This document shows positions 56,129 to 64,000 of a stretch of DNA of 64,000 nt, piece by piece. Position numbers and translations under genes: made by a program. The notes beneath the pieces are model-generated. The model did no database searches. It saw only the letters and a program-made list of their open reading frames with translations, and was not told the DNA's origin. Each line of letters begins with the position of its first letter. Within the stretch, counting starts at the first letter, position 1. The DNA is from Bradyrhizobium semiaridum (GTDB taxonomy: Bacteria > Pseudomonadota > Alphaproteobacteria > Rhizobiales > Xanthobacteraceae): positions 1-64,000 of the forward strand of contig NZ_JAGKJJ010000025.1 in NCBI RefSeq assembly GCF_020329505.1, written 5' to 3'.

Positions 56129-57003
56129 TCTACGACATTCGTCACGTCACGACCTACAGCTATGAGACCCAGGTGAGCTTCGCGCGCTGCGCGCTGCGGC
56201 TGGAGCCGATGATCGGCGACGGCCAGGAGCTGATCTCGCATTCGATCGAGATCCGCCCGAAGCCCGCGGAGCGCACGTCGCGGCGCGATTTCTTCGGCAC
56301 GCTGACCGAAAGCGTCCTGATCGAGACCGCGCACCGCAATCTCCGCATCGACTCGCGCTCGCGGGTGTCGCTGACGCGGCAGCCGCCGGCGCGCGATGCC
56401 GGGAGCCCGCGATGGGAGGACGTCCGCGACATCGCCTTCGAGGCGACGAGCCTCGGCCCTCGCTCGCCGGTCGGCTATATCTTTGCCAGCGCGCTGGCGC
56501 CGGTGCTGCGGCCGGTGACGGAATATGCCGCCGCGAGCTTTCCGCCGGGTGAGGCCATCCTGTCAGGCGCGGCCGACCTGATGCGTCGCATCCGCAATGA
56601 TTTCAGATACGACCCGAAAGCCACGGTGATCTCGACGCCGCTCCGTGACGTGTTCGAGAAGCGCCAAGGCGTCTGCCAGGATTTTGCCCATGTGATGCTC
56701 GCAGGGCTGCGCGGGCTCGGCCTGCCCGCGGCCTATGTCAGCGGCTATTTGCGCACCATGCCGCCGCCGGGCCAGCCGCGGCTGCAAGGCGCGGACGCGA
56801 CCCATGCCTGGGTATCGGTCTGGTGCGGCAACGACCTCGGCTGGATCGGCTTCGATCCGACCAACGATCTGATGGTCGCAAATGACCATATCATCCTCGC
56901 CATCGGCCGCGACTTCGCCGATGTCTCGCCGGTCGATGGCGTCATCGTCGGTGCCAGCAAGCAGAAACTCAGCGTCGCGGTCGACGTGCTGCCGGTGGAG
57001 TGA
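56125..57003 (+). CDS. Transglutaminase-like cysteine protease family protein
   Basis: A 292-residue protein whose GTG start overlaps the preceding TGA (GTGA). It has an N-terminal beta-sandwich (IYDIRHVTTYSYETQVSFAR) and a papain-like core with Cys184 (GVCQDFAHVMLAGLRGLG), His227 (ATHAWVSVWCG) and Asp244 (GWIGFDPTND). ANDHIILAIGRDFADVSPVDG is the usual ending. No signal peptide is visible, so it is cytoplasmic like the rest of the system. Together with the DUF2126 and ATP-grasp proteins it makes a conserved gene set predicted to process or modify a peptide; the substrate is unknown. The 270 bp that follow show no gene I recognise. Confidence 0.92.
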   Translation: MIYDIRHVTTYSYETQVSFARCALRLEPMIGDGQELISHSIEIRPKPAERTSRRDFFGTLTESVLIETAHRNLRIDSRSRVSLTRQPPARDAGSPRWEDVRDIAFEATSLGPRSPVGYIFASALAPVLRPVTEYAAASFPPGEAILSGAADLMRRIRNDFRYDPKATVISTPLRDVFEKRQGVCQDFAHVMLAGLRGLGLPAAYVSGYLRTMPPPGQPRLQGADATHAWVSVWCGNDLGWIGFDPTNDLMVANDHIILAIGRDFADVSPVDGVIVGASKQKLSVAVDVLPVE

Positions 57004-57273
57004 GCGCTCGAAGAGGGCTATTTGCGCAAATTCGGAATATTGGAAAAGTACCCCTGAGTTGCCCGACGTGTCAAGTCGCTTTTCCGCTTTTCCGAGTGCG
57101 CCGCCTGGTCGGACGCCAAATCGGACGCCGGCAGCCCCGCCGGCTCCTTTGCATGGGGTTGTTTTCGCTGTTTTGGCAGCGCGCCCCCACGAGGCGCTCC
57201 AACGATGCCTTAGCTTGCACTGACCCCGCGCACAGCGAGCGAGGATTTCCGGAGTGGTAGGCTCGCACCTAAC

Positions 57274-59025
57274 CTACGTTCCGGTCCGTCGCACATCGTC
57301 GGCGGCGTCGGCGCGCAGGTTGCGGAAGAACTGCTCGACCTCGCGCGACAGCGTGTCGGCGGTCGCGGTCAGCTCGCTCGATGCCGTGAGCACCGATTCC
57401 GCCGCCTGGCTGGTCTGGCCCATGTCGTCGCGCAGCGAGCCGATATTGTCGACCAGCGTCTGGTTGCCCTGCGCGGCGAGCTGGGCATTGACGGAGATCT
57501 CGCGTGTGGCGGCGTCCTGCTCGCCGATCGCGCTCGCGATGTTCGCTGTGACGCTGCTGATCTCGCGCACGGCCTGGCCGATCTCGCGCACCGCGGCGAC
57601 GGAGTTGCGGGTCGAGGCCTGGATCAGGCCGACATTCTCGCCGATCTCGGCGGTCGCCTTCGCAGTCTGTTCGGCCAGCGCCTTGACTTCGTGCGCGACG
57701 ACGGCAAAGCCGCGGCCGGCCTCGCCGGCGCGGGCGGCCTCGATGGTGGCGTTCAGCGCCAGCAGGTTGGTCTGCTCGGCGATCGCCTGGATCAGGCTGA
57801 GCACTCCGTCGATGCGCTGGGTGGTGGCGGCAAGGCTCTCGATCTCGCTGATCGACCGGTCGGTGCGCGCACCGGCCTGGTCCACTGCGCCGGAGGACTG
57901 CTTGACCTGGCGACCAATTTCCTGGACCGAGGCCGAAAGTTCTTCCGCGGCGCCGGCCACGGCCGAGACGTTGCTCGAGGCCTGCTCGGTCGCGCTCGCC
58001 GCGGTCACCGCACGGCCGCTCGCACTGGCGGCGACGCTCGCGATGGTCTGTGCGGTCTGGCGCATCGTGGCCGCATTGTCGTGAACTGCGCGCAGCACCG
58101 AGCCGATCGCGCCGCGGAACGCCTCGACCGAGGTCTCGATGTGCCGGCCGCGGGCATCGCGCGCCGCGGAGTCCTGCACGACCTGCGCGTTGAGGCTGCG
58201 GTTGCGGTCCATTGCCTCCTGGAACACCTTGATGGCCCGCGCCAGCGCGCCGATCTCGTCGCCGCGTCCGGTGTGCGGAACTTCGACATGGTCGTCGCCG
58301 TCGGCGACGCGCTTGATGGTCGCCGTGATCTGCGACAGCGGCCGGGCGACCGAGCGGGCGATGATCAGCACGCCGAGCACGACCGCGATCAGGGCGGCCG
58401 CGCCGAGACCGGTCAGGATCAGCGCCATCGCGCGATTGGCGTCGGCCTGCAGCGCCAGCTTCTTGCTGCGCTCGGCATAGACCTTCGACAGCGCCTCGAG
58501 ATCCTTGTTCAGGGCAGTGCGGACGTCGCGGTTGGCGTCATTGTCGCCCCATTCGCGCCCGGCCGCGGCATTGATCTCGATGCCGCGGCGGACCAGCTCC
58601 TTGCGGAACTCGATGAACTGCTCGATGCGCTTCTTGAACGTCGCGAACTGCTCGGCGTCGTCGGCCTGGACCAGGGTCTCCCAGTTCTTGACCACGGCGA
58701 GGATGCGGTCGTTGAACTTGAGGAGGCCTTCGCCATACTTCTTCACGGTCGCCGGTTCGGTCGACATGTAGATGCCGCGGGATTCCATCACGACCGCGTA
58801 GACCAGCGAGTTGACCCGCTCGACATTGAGGGCAGCGCGGCTCGCGAGGTCGACGGCCTCGGTCAGTTCGGCGTTCCGCCGCGCGCTGTAGTCGGACAAC
58901 ACGGTGATCGCCGCGGTCAGCACCGCGATCAGGGCAAACGTCGAGTACAGCCTGGCAGCGAGTGAGAATCGAGATGCCATCGGGGGTCCGGAAAATGAGT
59001 CGGGCGATGTCATGGGGGCAGGCAT
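57274..59025 (-). CDS. Methyl-accepting chemotaxis protein
   Basis: A 583-residue inner-membrane chemoreceptor. The ATG at 59025 (MPAPMTSPDSFSG) has GGAG about 10 nt upstream. The first membrane segment is at about residues 24-46 (STFALIAVLTAAITVL). A helical periplasmic four-helix-bundle sensor of about 160 residues follows, then the second membrane segment near 205-228 (ILTGLGAAALIAVVLGVLII). After that come a HAMP domain (SVARPLSQITATIKRVADGD) and the long signalling coiled coil with the conserved hairpin tip EQTNLLALNATIEAARAGEA near 420. It relays ligand occupancy to CheA/CheW. No other chemotaxis gene is nearby, and the ligand is unknown. It is divergent from eutB. Confidence 0.93.
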   Translation of the reverse strand: MPAPMTSPDSFSGPPMASRFSLAARLYSTFALIAVLTAAITVLSDYSARRNAELTEAVDLASRAALNVERVNSLVYAVVMESRGIYMSTEPATVKKYGEGLLKFNDRILAVVKNWETLVQADDAEQFATFKKRIEQFIEFRKELVRRGIEINAAAGREWGDNDANRDVRTALNKDLEALSKVYAERSKKLALQADANRAMALILTGLGAAALIAVVLGVLIIARSVARPLSQITATIKRVADGDDHVEVPHTGRGDEIGALARAIKVFQEAMDRNRSLNAQVVQDSAARDARGRHIETSVEAFRGAIGSVLRAVHDNAATMRQTAQTIASVAASASGRAVTAASATEQASSNVSAVAGAAEELSASVQEIGRQVKQSSGAVDQAGARTDRSISEIESLAATTQRIDGVLSLIQAIAEQTNLLALNATIEAARAGEAGRGFAVVAHEVKALAEQTAKATAEIGENVGLIQASTRNSVAAVREIGQAVREISSVTANIASAIGEQDAATREISVNAQLAAQGNQTLVDNIGSLRDDMGQTSQAAESVLTASSELTATADTLSREVEQFFRNLRADAADDVRRTGT

Positions 59026-59236
59026 TGAGGGCACTCCAAGAGGCCGGGGAGCACCTTCGGCCGATTTAGAAAGATGCAAAATGTTTATGGAAAATCCCTT
59101 AATGCGCGTACCTGTTGCCGCTGCAACTTTCGAAATTTGCCGAATTTCGTCAGACCTTTGGCCGTCCGATCGCGGTGCGCCGGGCGGCTGGCGGGCTTCA
59201 GGTCCGGCGTAGGTACCCGCCTTCCACATTTTCGAG

Positions 59237-59259
59237 CGCGCCAATACACAGTTGGCGCG
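59237..59259. promoter_or_regulatory. Perfect dyad upstream of eutB
   Basis: CGCGCCAA-TACACAG-TTGGCGCG is a perfect 8+7+8 inverted repeat ending 64 nt before the eutB ATG, in the 298-bp gap to the divergent chemoreceptor gene. It could be a regulator site or an RNA hairpin. The rest of the gap shows no B12-riboswitch-like or other structure I recognise. Confidence 0.4.
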
Positions 59260-59323
59260 GCGTTCGCAAAGAAGTGCTAGACTGCACGGGCGCACCCCGC
59301 CCATTTCGATCCGAACTTTCCCC

Positions 59324-60745
59324 ATGGTCTATCGTCACACTGTCGATGCCACCAGCTACGTGTTTGATGGCCTGCGCGACCTGCTCGCCAAGGCGAGCCC
59401 GCCGCGCTCCGGCGACCGGTTGGCCGGCATTGCCGCCGGCAGCGCCGAAGAGATGATCGCGGCGCGGCTGGCGCTGGCAGACGTTCCGCTCAAGCAGTTC
59501 CTCGACGAGCCGGTGATCCCCTATGAGGACGACGAAGTCACGCGGCTCATTCTCGATAGCCACGACGTCGCGGGATTCGTGCCGCTGTCCTCGCTCACCG
59601 TCGGCGGCTTGCGCGACTGGCTGCTGTCGGACGCCGCCACCGGCGAGAGCTTGAGGAAGATTTCGCGCGGCGTCACGCCGGAGATGATCGCTGCCGTGTC
59701 GAAGCTGATGCGCAACCAGGACCTGATCCTGGCGGCGAAGAAGTGCGAAGTGACGGCGCGCTTCCGCAACACCATCGGCCTGCGCGGGCGGATGAGCACG
59801 CGGCTGCAGCCCAACCATCCCTTCGACGATGCCAAGGGCATCACCGCTTCGATCCTCGACGGGCTGCTGCTCGGATCGGGCGACGCCTGCATCGGCATCA
59901 ACCCGGCCAGCGATGATCCCAACGCGATTGCGACCCTGCTGCGGCTGCTCGACGACATCATCACGCGGCTGCAGATTCCGACGCAGAGCTGCGTGCTGAC
60001 CCATGTCACGACCACGCTCGGCCTGATCGGGCAGGGGCTGCCGGTCGACCTCGTGTTCCAGTCGATCGCCGGCACCGAGGCCGCGAACCGCAGCTTCGGC
60101 GTCGACCTTTCGTTGTTGCGGGAGGCACGCGAAGCGGGGCTGTCGCTGGAGCGCGGCACGGTCGGCGACAACGTGATGTATTTCGAGACCGGGCAGGGCT
60201 CCGCGCTGTCTGCCAATGCGCACCATCAGGTCGACCAGCAGACCTGCGAGGCCCGCGCCTATGCGGTGGCGCGCGCCTTCGATCCGCTGCTCGTCAACAG
60301 CGTGGTCGGCTTCATCGGTCCGGAGTACCTCTACGACGGCAAGGAAATCGTCCGAGCCGGCCTGGAGGATCATTTCTGCGGCAAGCTGCTCGGCCTGCCG
60401 ATCGGTGTCGACATCTGCTACACCAATCACGCCGAAGCCGACCAGGACGACATGGACACGCTGCTGACGCTGCTCGCGGCCGCCGGCGCCAACTTCATCA
60501 TGGGCGTGCCGGGCGCCGATGACGTTATGTTGAACTATCAGTCGACGTCGTTTCACGACGCGCTCTATGTCCGCGACCTGTTCGGCCTGAAGCGGGCGCC
60601 CGAATTCGACGACTGGCTGGCGCGCGCAGGGTTGGCCGGGCAGGATTTCCGCCCTGTCGCCGATGCGGAGCGGTTGCCGGAATTTGCCTCCAGGCTGCTG
60701 GCGCCGGGCCACAGTGAGACCCTGGCAACCATCTCGTCGTTGTGA
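59324..60745 (+). CDS. eutB: Ethanolamine ammonia-lyase large subunit
   Basis: EutB with EutC converts ethanolamine to acetaldehyde and ammonia using adenosylcobalamin. The 473-residue start at 59324 (MVYRHTVDATSYVFDGL) matches family N-termini, though no clear ribosome site precedes it. The TIM-barrel carries MSTRLQPNHPFDDAKGITAS (near 157-176), IGINPASDDPNAIATLLRLL (near 205-224), SIAGTEAANRSFGVDL (near 246-261) and GLPIGVDICYTNHAEADQDD (near 357-376). The last holds the substrate-binding acidic and Asn residues. No carboxysome-like shell or reactivase genes are seen here, so the enzyme should work free in the cytoplasm. hpnP separates it from eutC. Confidence 0.94.
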   Translation: MVYRHTVDATSYVFDGLRDLLAKASPPRSGDRLAGIAAGSAEEMIAARLALADVPLKQFLDEPVIPYEDDEVTRLILDSHDVAGFVPLSSLTVGGLRDWLLSDAATGESLRKISRGVTPEMIAAVSKLMRNQDLILAAKKCEVTARFRNTIGLRGRMSTRLQPNHPFDDAKGITASILDGLLLGSGDACIGINPASDDPNAIATLLRLLDDIITRLQIPTQSCVLTHVTTTLGLIGQGLPVDLVFQSIAGTEAANRSFGVDLSLLREAREAGLSLERGTVGDNVMYFETGQGSALSANAHHQVDQQTCEARAYAVARAFDPLLVNSVVGFIGPEYLYDGKEIVRAGLEDHFCGKLLGLPIGVDICYTNHAEADQDDMDTLLTLLAAAGANFIMGVPGADDVMLNYQSTSFHDALYVRDLFGLKRAPEFDDWLARAGLAGQDFRPVADAERLPEFASRLLAPGHSETLATISSL

Positions 60746-60830
60746 CGTTAAGCAGTGCCACAATCTTGAAGAATTTCTGGCCCAGCGTCCCGCGCCGTGG
60801 TTAGATTTGGTGGTGCTTCGGGGACGTTTG

Positions 60831-62417
60831 ATGAGAGCTCAAGGCATTGAAACGGTCCGGCGTATCCTCTGCGTGTTTCCGCGCTATACGTCCTCCTTTG
60901 GCACCTTCGAGCACTCCTATCCGCTCACCGACGGCGTCAAGGCGTTCATGCCGCCGCAGGGGCTGCTGCTGATCGCCGCCTATCTGCCCGAGACCTGGCA
61001 GGTCCGTTTCATCGACGAGAATCTGCGTCCAGCCACAGCGGCGGATTTCGAGTGGGCGGATGCGGTGTTCGTCAGCGGTATGCATATCCAGCGCCAGCAG
61101 ATGAACGACATCTGCCGCCGCGCGCATGACCATGACCTTCCGGTTGCGATCGGTGGTCCCTCGGTCAGCGCCTGCCCAGACTACTATCCCTCATTCGACT
61201 ACCTCCATGTCGGCGAGCTCGGCGACGCCACCGACGAGTTGATCAGGCGGTTGGCGGAGGACGTCACCCGTCCGGGTGAGCAGGTGGTGCTGAAAACGCT
61301 CGACCGCCTGCCGATGACGGATTTCCCGCTGCCGGCCTATGAGCTCGCCGAGACCAAGAAGTATTTCCTCGGCAGCATCCAGTTCTCCTCCGGCTGCCCC
61401 TATCAGTGCGAGTTCTGCGACATCCCCGGCCTCTATGGCCGCAATCCGCGGCTGAAATCGCCGCAGCAGATCATCGCCGAGCTCGACAAGCTGCGCGCCT
61501 GCGGCATGACAGATACGGTCTATTTCGTCGACGACAATTTCATCGGCAACCGCAAGGCCGCCGTCGAGCTGCTGCCGCACCTGATCGCGTGGCAGAAGCG
61601 GACCGGCTACGTCACCCGTCTCGCCTGCGAGGCGACGCTCAACATCGCCAAGCGCCCCGAGATCCTGGAGAAGATGCGCGAGGCCTTTTTCGTCACCATC
61701 TTCGTCGGCATCGAGACGCCGGATCCCGACGCGCTCAAGGCGATGCACAAGGATCAGAACATGATGGTTCCGATCCTCGAGGGCGTGCGCACCATCAATT
61801 CCTACGGCATGGAGGTGGTCTCGGGCATCATCATGGGGCTCGACACCGACAAGCCCGAGACCGGCGACGCGCTGCTGTCCTTCGTCGACGAGTCGCGCAT
61901 TCCGCTGCTCACCATCAATCTGCTGCAGGCGCTGCCGAAGACGCCGCTGTGGGATCGGCTGGAAAGGGCCGGGCGGCTGATCGACGACGAGAGCCGCGAC
62001 TCCAACGTGCAATTCCTGCTGCCCTATGAGGACGTCGTCAGCTCGTGGCGCAAGTGCATGGAGATCGCCTACGAGCCCGCAAAACTGTTCGCGCGCTACC
62101 AGCATCAATGCGACTACACCTATGCCAACCGCATCAAGGTGCCGGTCAGCCCGGAGATGAAGACCTGGGCCAACATCCGCCGCGGCCTCATCATGCTGCG
62201 CAACATCTTCTGGAAGGTCGGCGTGCTCGGCGACTACAGGCGCGTGTTCTGGAAGTTCGCGCTCGGGCGGCTCAAGCGCGGCGATATCGAGGGCCTGATC
62301 GGGGCGACGCTGGTCGCGCATCATCTGATCACCTTCGCACGCGCGGCCTCCAGCGGCCGGCAGAATGCGTCGAACTATTCGCTCCGGCTGCGCGAGGCAT
62401 CGGTGCCCGCCGAATAA
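60831..62417 (+). CDS. hpnP: Hopanoid C-2 methyltransferase, B12-binding radical SAM
   Basis: HpnP adds a methyl group to C-2 of hopanoids at the membrane, using S-adenosylmethionine and cobalamin. The 528-residue protein begins at the ATG at 60831 with GGGGA 7-11 nt upstream. Residues about 10-145 are the B12-binding domain (RILCVFPRYTSSFGTFEHSY; GGPSVSACPDYYPSFDYLHV). The radical-SAM cluster motif is CPYQCEFC, with Cys189, Cys193 and Cys196. VYFVDDNFIGNRKAAVELL near 235, VGIETPDPDALKAMHKDQN near 290 and the C-terminal DUF4070 region (VQFLLPYEDVVSSWRKCME) agree closely with Rhodopseudomonas HpnP as I remember it. It lies between eutB and eutC. In R. palustris TIE-1 hpnP is controlled by EcfG. 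Confidence 0.9.
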   Translation: MRAQGIETVRRILCVFPRYTSSFGTFEHSYPLTDGVKAFMPPQGLLLIAAYLPETWQVRFIDENLRPATAADFEWADAVFVSGMHIQRQQMNDICRRAHDHDLPVAIGGPSVSACPDYYPSFDYLHVGELGDATDELIRRLAEDVTRPGEQVVLKTLDRLPMTDFPLPAYELAETKKYFLGSIQFSSGCPYQCEFCDIPGLYGRNPRLKSPQQIIAELDKLRACGMTDTVYFVDDNFIGNRKAAVELLPHLIAWQKRTGYVTRLACEATLNIAKRPEILEKMREAFFVTIFVGIETPDPDALKAMHKDQNMMVPILEGVRTINSYGMEVVSGIIMGLDTDKPETGDALLSFVDESRIPLLTINLLQALPKTPLWDRLERAGRLIDDESRDSNVQFLLPYEDVVSSWRKCMEIAYEPAKLFARYQHQCDYTYANRIKVPVSPEMKTWANIRRGLIMLRNIFWKVGVLGDYRRVFWKFALGRLKRGDIEGLIGATLVAHHLITFARAASSGRQNASNYSLRLREASVPAE

Positions 62418-62421
62418 CAGC

Positions 62422-63222
62422 ATGTCGAAACCACCGTCACGATTGTCATCGTCCCCGTCGATTGCCGATCTGCGCGCGCTGACGCCGGCGCGGGTCGGCC
62501 TCGGCCGTGCCGGCGCCAGCCTGCCGACCGGAGCATTGCTGTCATTCACGCTCGACCACGCGCGCGCCCGCGACGCCGTTCATGCCGCCTTCGACACCGC
62601 CGCCATCGCGGCGGGTCTCGGCGATCTCGGCATCACGCCGGTCGAGGTGGCGAGCCAGGCGCGCAGCCGGAGCGACTATCTGCGCCGGCCCGATCTCGGG
62701 CGGATGCTCGATCCGGCCTCGCGGCGAACGCTGGAGGCGAGCGGCGTCACTGCGGGCTCGTGCGCCATCGTGATCGGCGACGGGCTGTCGCCGGCGGCGG
62801 TCAATCTGCATGCCGTCGACCTGTTGGATGAGCTGCTGCCTCGGCTCGCCGCCGACAAGATCGAGACCAATGCGGTGATCGTCGCATCCGGTGCGCGCGT
62901 CGCGCTCGGTGACGAGATCGGCGCCATCATCGGCCCGCGCATCTTGGTGATGCTGATCGGCGAACGGCCCGGTCTGTCAGCACCTGACAGCCTCGGCGCC
63001 TATCTGACCTTCGCACCGCGAATCGGCCTCACCGATGCCGAGCGCAATTGCGTCTCCAACATCCACCGCGCCGGACTGAGTTATGCGGAGGCCGCGTTCA
63101 GGATTTCCTGGCTTGTACGCGAGGGTCTGGCACGCCAGATGACCGGGGTCGCACTGAAAGATGAGAGCGGCGGCGGATCGTCCCGAAATGCGCTACCCGG
63201 GTGTGACAAATCAGCTACTTAG
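62422..63222 (+). CDS. eutC: Ethanolamine ammonia-lyase small subunit
   Basis: A 266-residue small subunit starting 4 nt after hpnP. The core LRALTPARVGLGRAGASLPT (residues 14-33), LLSFTLDHARARDAVHAAFD near 35, GDGLSPAAVNLHAVDLLDEL near 115-134, GARVALGDEIGAIIGPRILV near 154-173 and RNCVSNIHRAGLSYAEAAFR near 212-231 are the EutC signatures for adenosylcobalamin binding and alpha-beta contact. It is somewhat shorter than the E. coli protein (about 295), lacking most of the N-terminal extension used for microcompartment targeting. This fits the absence of shell genes. Position behind hpnP implies that eutB, hpnP and eutC share a transcript. Confidence 0.93.
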   Translation: MSKPPSRLSSSPSIADLRALTPARVGLGRAGASLPTGALLSFTLDHARARDAVHAAFDTAAIAAGLGDLGITPVEVASQARSRSDYLRRPDLGRMLDPASRRTLEASGVTAGSCAIVIGDGLSPAAVNLHAVDLLDELLPRLAADKIETNAVIVASGARVALGDEIGAIIGPRILVMLIGERPGLSAPDSLGAYLTFAPRIGLTDAERNCVSNIHRAGLSYAEAAFRISWLVREGLARQMTGVALKDESGGGSSRNALPGCDKSAT

Positions 63223-63418
63223 CCGCGCTTTTCGCCGGTTCCCCGCCGATTCGGCGTGGCCCTCGCGCTTGCGAGCAGGGGGGCGGGCCTGTAAAACCGG
63301 CGCCGGTCAATATTCGCGTGTTTTCAAGGACTAGCGCCGATCAGCTGCGCTCATGAGCCGCATTCGCGCCGCAGGACCCAGCCAAACAGATTGAGCCGAC
63401 TTCAGAACTGGACAAGGC

Positions 63419-64000
63419 ATGCTCGAAAAGAATTCCGAAAGTCAGGTCCACGTCGAGAAAGTCGAAGAGCCGCGCTCCGGACCCAGCATCGCATTCGGAA
63501 TCGAGCGCCTCGGCCTGATCCCGATGCGGACGCCAATCCTGTCCTGCATCGTGCTCGTCCTGCTGATGATCGGCGCTCTGTTCGGCGTCCACCGGATCAA
63601 GATCGACGACTCGCTGTCGCAGCTATTCCGCTCCGATTCCAAGGACTACAAGCAATACGAGGCGGTGACCAAGCGCTTCCCGGCGACCGAGTTCGACGTC
63701 CTCGTCGTGGTCGAAGGCAAGACGCTGCTGGTCCGTGACAATCTCGAGAAGCTGCGCGACATGGTCACCGACCTGCAGCTGGTCGAGGGGGTGCGCGGCC
63801 TGGTGTCGCTGTTCTCGGCGCGCCAGGCGCCCGAAAAGGGCAAGCTGCCGGCGGCGCTGTTCCCGAACGAGCTGCCCGAGGGCGCGGCCTACGACAAGTT
63901 CGTCGAGACCGTCAAAAGCAACGAGATCATCCGCGGCAAGCTGCTGTCCGAGGACGGCACGCTGGCGCTTGTCGTGCTGTCGCTCGATCCCGAGGTGGTC
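63419..64000 (+). CDS. hpnN: Hopanoid-transporting RND-family protein HpnN (5' part)
   Basis: The frame starts at the ATG at 63419 (MLEKNSESQVHVEKVEE) and is open to the window end, giving 194 residues of a protein expected to be about 850-900 long. After a cytoplasmic N-terminus, one membrane helix (ILSCIVLVLLMIGALFGVHR, residues about 40-59) leads into a periplasmic porter domain (DSLSQLFRSDSKDYKQYEAV, FPATEFDVLVVVEGKTLL). This is typical of MMPL/RND proteins of the HpnN type, which move hopanoids to the outer membrane in Rhodopseudomonas palustris. Its closeness to hpnP supports the name. A 12-bp palindrome ACCGGCGCCGGT (63296-63307) lies in the 196-bp upstream gap. Confidence 0.85.
   Translation, partial: MLEKNSESQVHVEKVEEPRSGPSIAFGIERLGLIPMRTPILSCIVLVLLMIGALFGVHRIKIDDSLSQLFRSDSKDYKQYEAVTKRFPATEFDVLVVVEGKTLLVRDNLEKLRDMVTDLQLVEGVRGLVSLFSARQAPEKGKLPAALFPNELPEGAAYDKFVETVKSNEIIRGKLLSEDGTLALVVLSLDPEVV

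Noticed and set aside
57004..57273. Small gene or RNA after the transglutaminase operon
   Set aside because: Short frames exist, but none has a ribosome site, typical codon use or a familiar motif, and no clear stem structure is seen.
59026..59323. Cobalamin riboswitch or EcfG promoter before eutB
   Set aside because: Both were expected because of the B12-dependent enzymes and hpnP, but I find neither a B12-box-like conserved sequence nor a GGAAC...CGTT pair with 16-17 nt spacing.
60746..60830. EcfG-type promoter in the eutB-hpnP gap
   Set aside because: A CGTT occurs near 60825, but no GGAAC lies at the required distance; the gap is too poor to call a promoter.

Overview
The window looks like chromosomal DNA of an alphaproteobacterium of the Bradyrhizobium/Rhodopseudomonas group (Nitrobacteraceae). 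The reasons are the high GC content with GGAG-type ribosome binding sites, the density of acyl-CoA and branched-chain-amino-acid-type (Liv) ABC transporter genes, many long palindromic intergenic repeats, and a hopanoid locus with hpnP (C-2 methylase) and hpnN (hopanoid transporter). The genus is an inference; no rRNA or other marker is present. I see no tRNA, rRNA, CRISPR, prophage or complete insertion sequence.

Layout. (1) 1-18003: acyl-CoA metabolism. It holds a partial thiolase, a nitronate monooxygenase, a YghU-type glutathione transferase, two acyl-CoA dehydrogenases, four SDR/crotonase pairs or singles, and two acyl-CoA synthetases, one frameshifted. It also holds a crotonase / APH-like kinase / DUF6285 operon that resembles the LvaA-LvaB hydroxyacyl-CoA kinase pair. 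(2) 18254-25046: PEP carboxylase, a Tat-exported SMP-30-like protein, an SDR, and a thiolase with its zinc-ribbon/OB-fold partner. (3) 25256-31924: a five-gene Liv-type ABC transporter followed by an amidase and a DUF2848 protein. (4) 32068-33471: two 2-oxoglutarate/Fe(II) oxygenases, the second being AlkB. (5) 33480-40550: a homoprotocatechuate (4-hydroxyphenylacetate meta-cleavage) cluster, hpaD-hpaE-hpaF-hpaH with a FAH-family gene, a deleted ThDP-enzyme pseudogene and the divergent regulator hpaR. (6) 40604-50155: a GntR regulator with two winged-helix segments, divergent from a Liv-type transporter with a fused permease-ATPase, then a dehydrogenase, an HpcH/HpaI aldolase and an altronate/galactarate-type dehydratase. 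This is probably uptake and catabolism of a sugar acid or related hydroxy acid. (7) 50318-57003: a three-gene transglutaminase / DUF2126 / circularly permuted ATP-grasp / alpha-E system of unknown product. (8) 57274-59025: a chemoreceptor. (9) 59324-64000: eutB, hpnP, eutC and the start of hpnN, i.e. ethanolamine ammonia-lyase subunits interleaved with hopanoid methylation and transport genes.

Most intergenic spaces over 70 bp hold a long imperfect inverted repeat. At least eight sequence families occur, several with two or three copies here; one is built of tandem 7-bp units. Two genes are broken: an acyl-CoA synthetase by a 1-nt shift, and the ThDP enzyme by loss of about 50 codons. The best candidates for undescribed biology are the transglutaminase/ATP-grasp operon, the eutB-hpnP-eutC interleaving, and the LvaAB-like kinase module.
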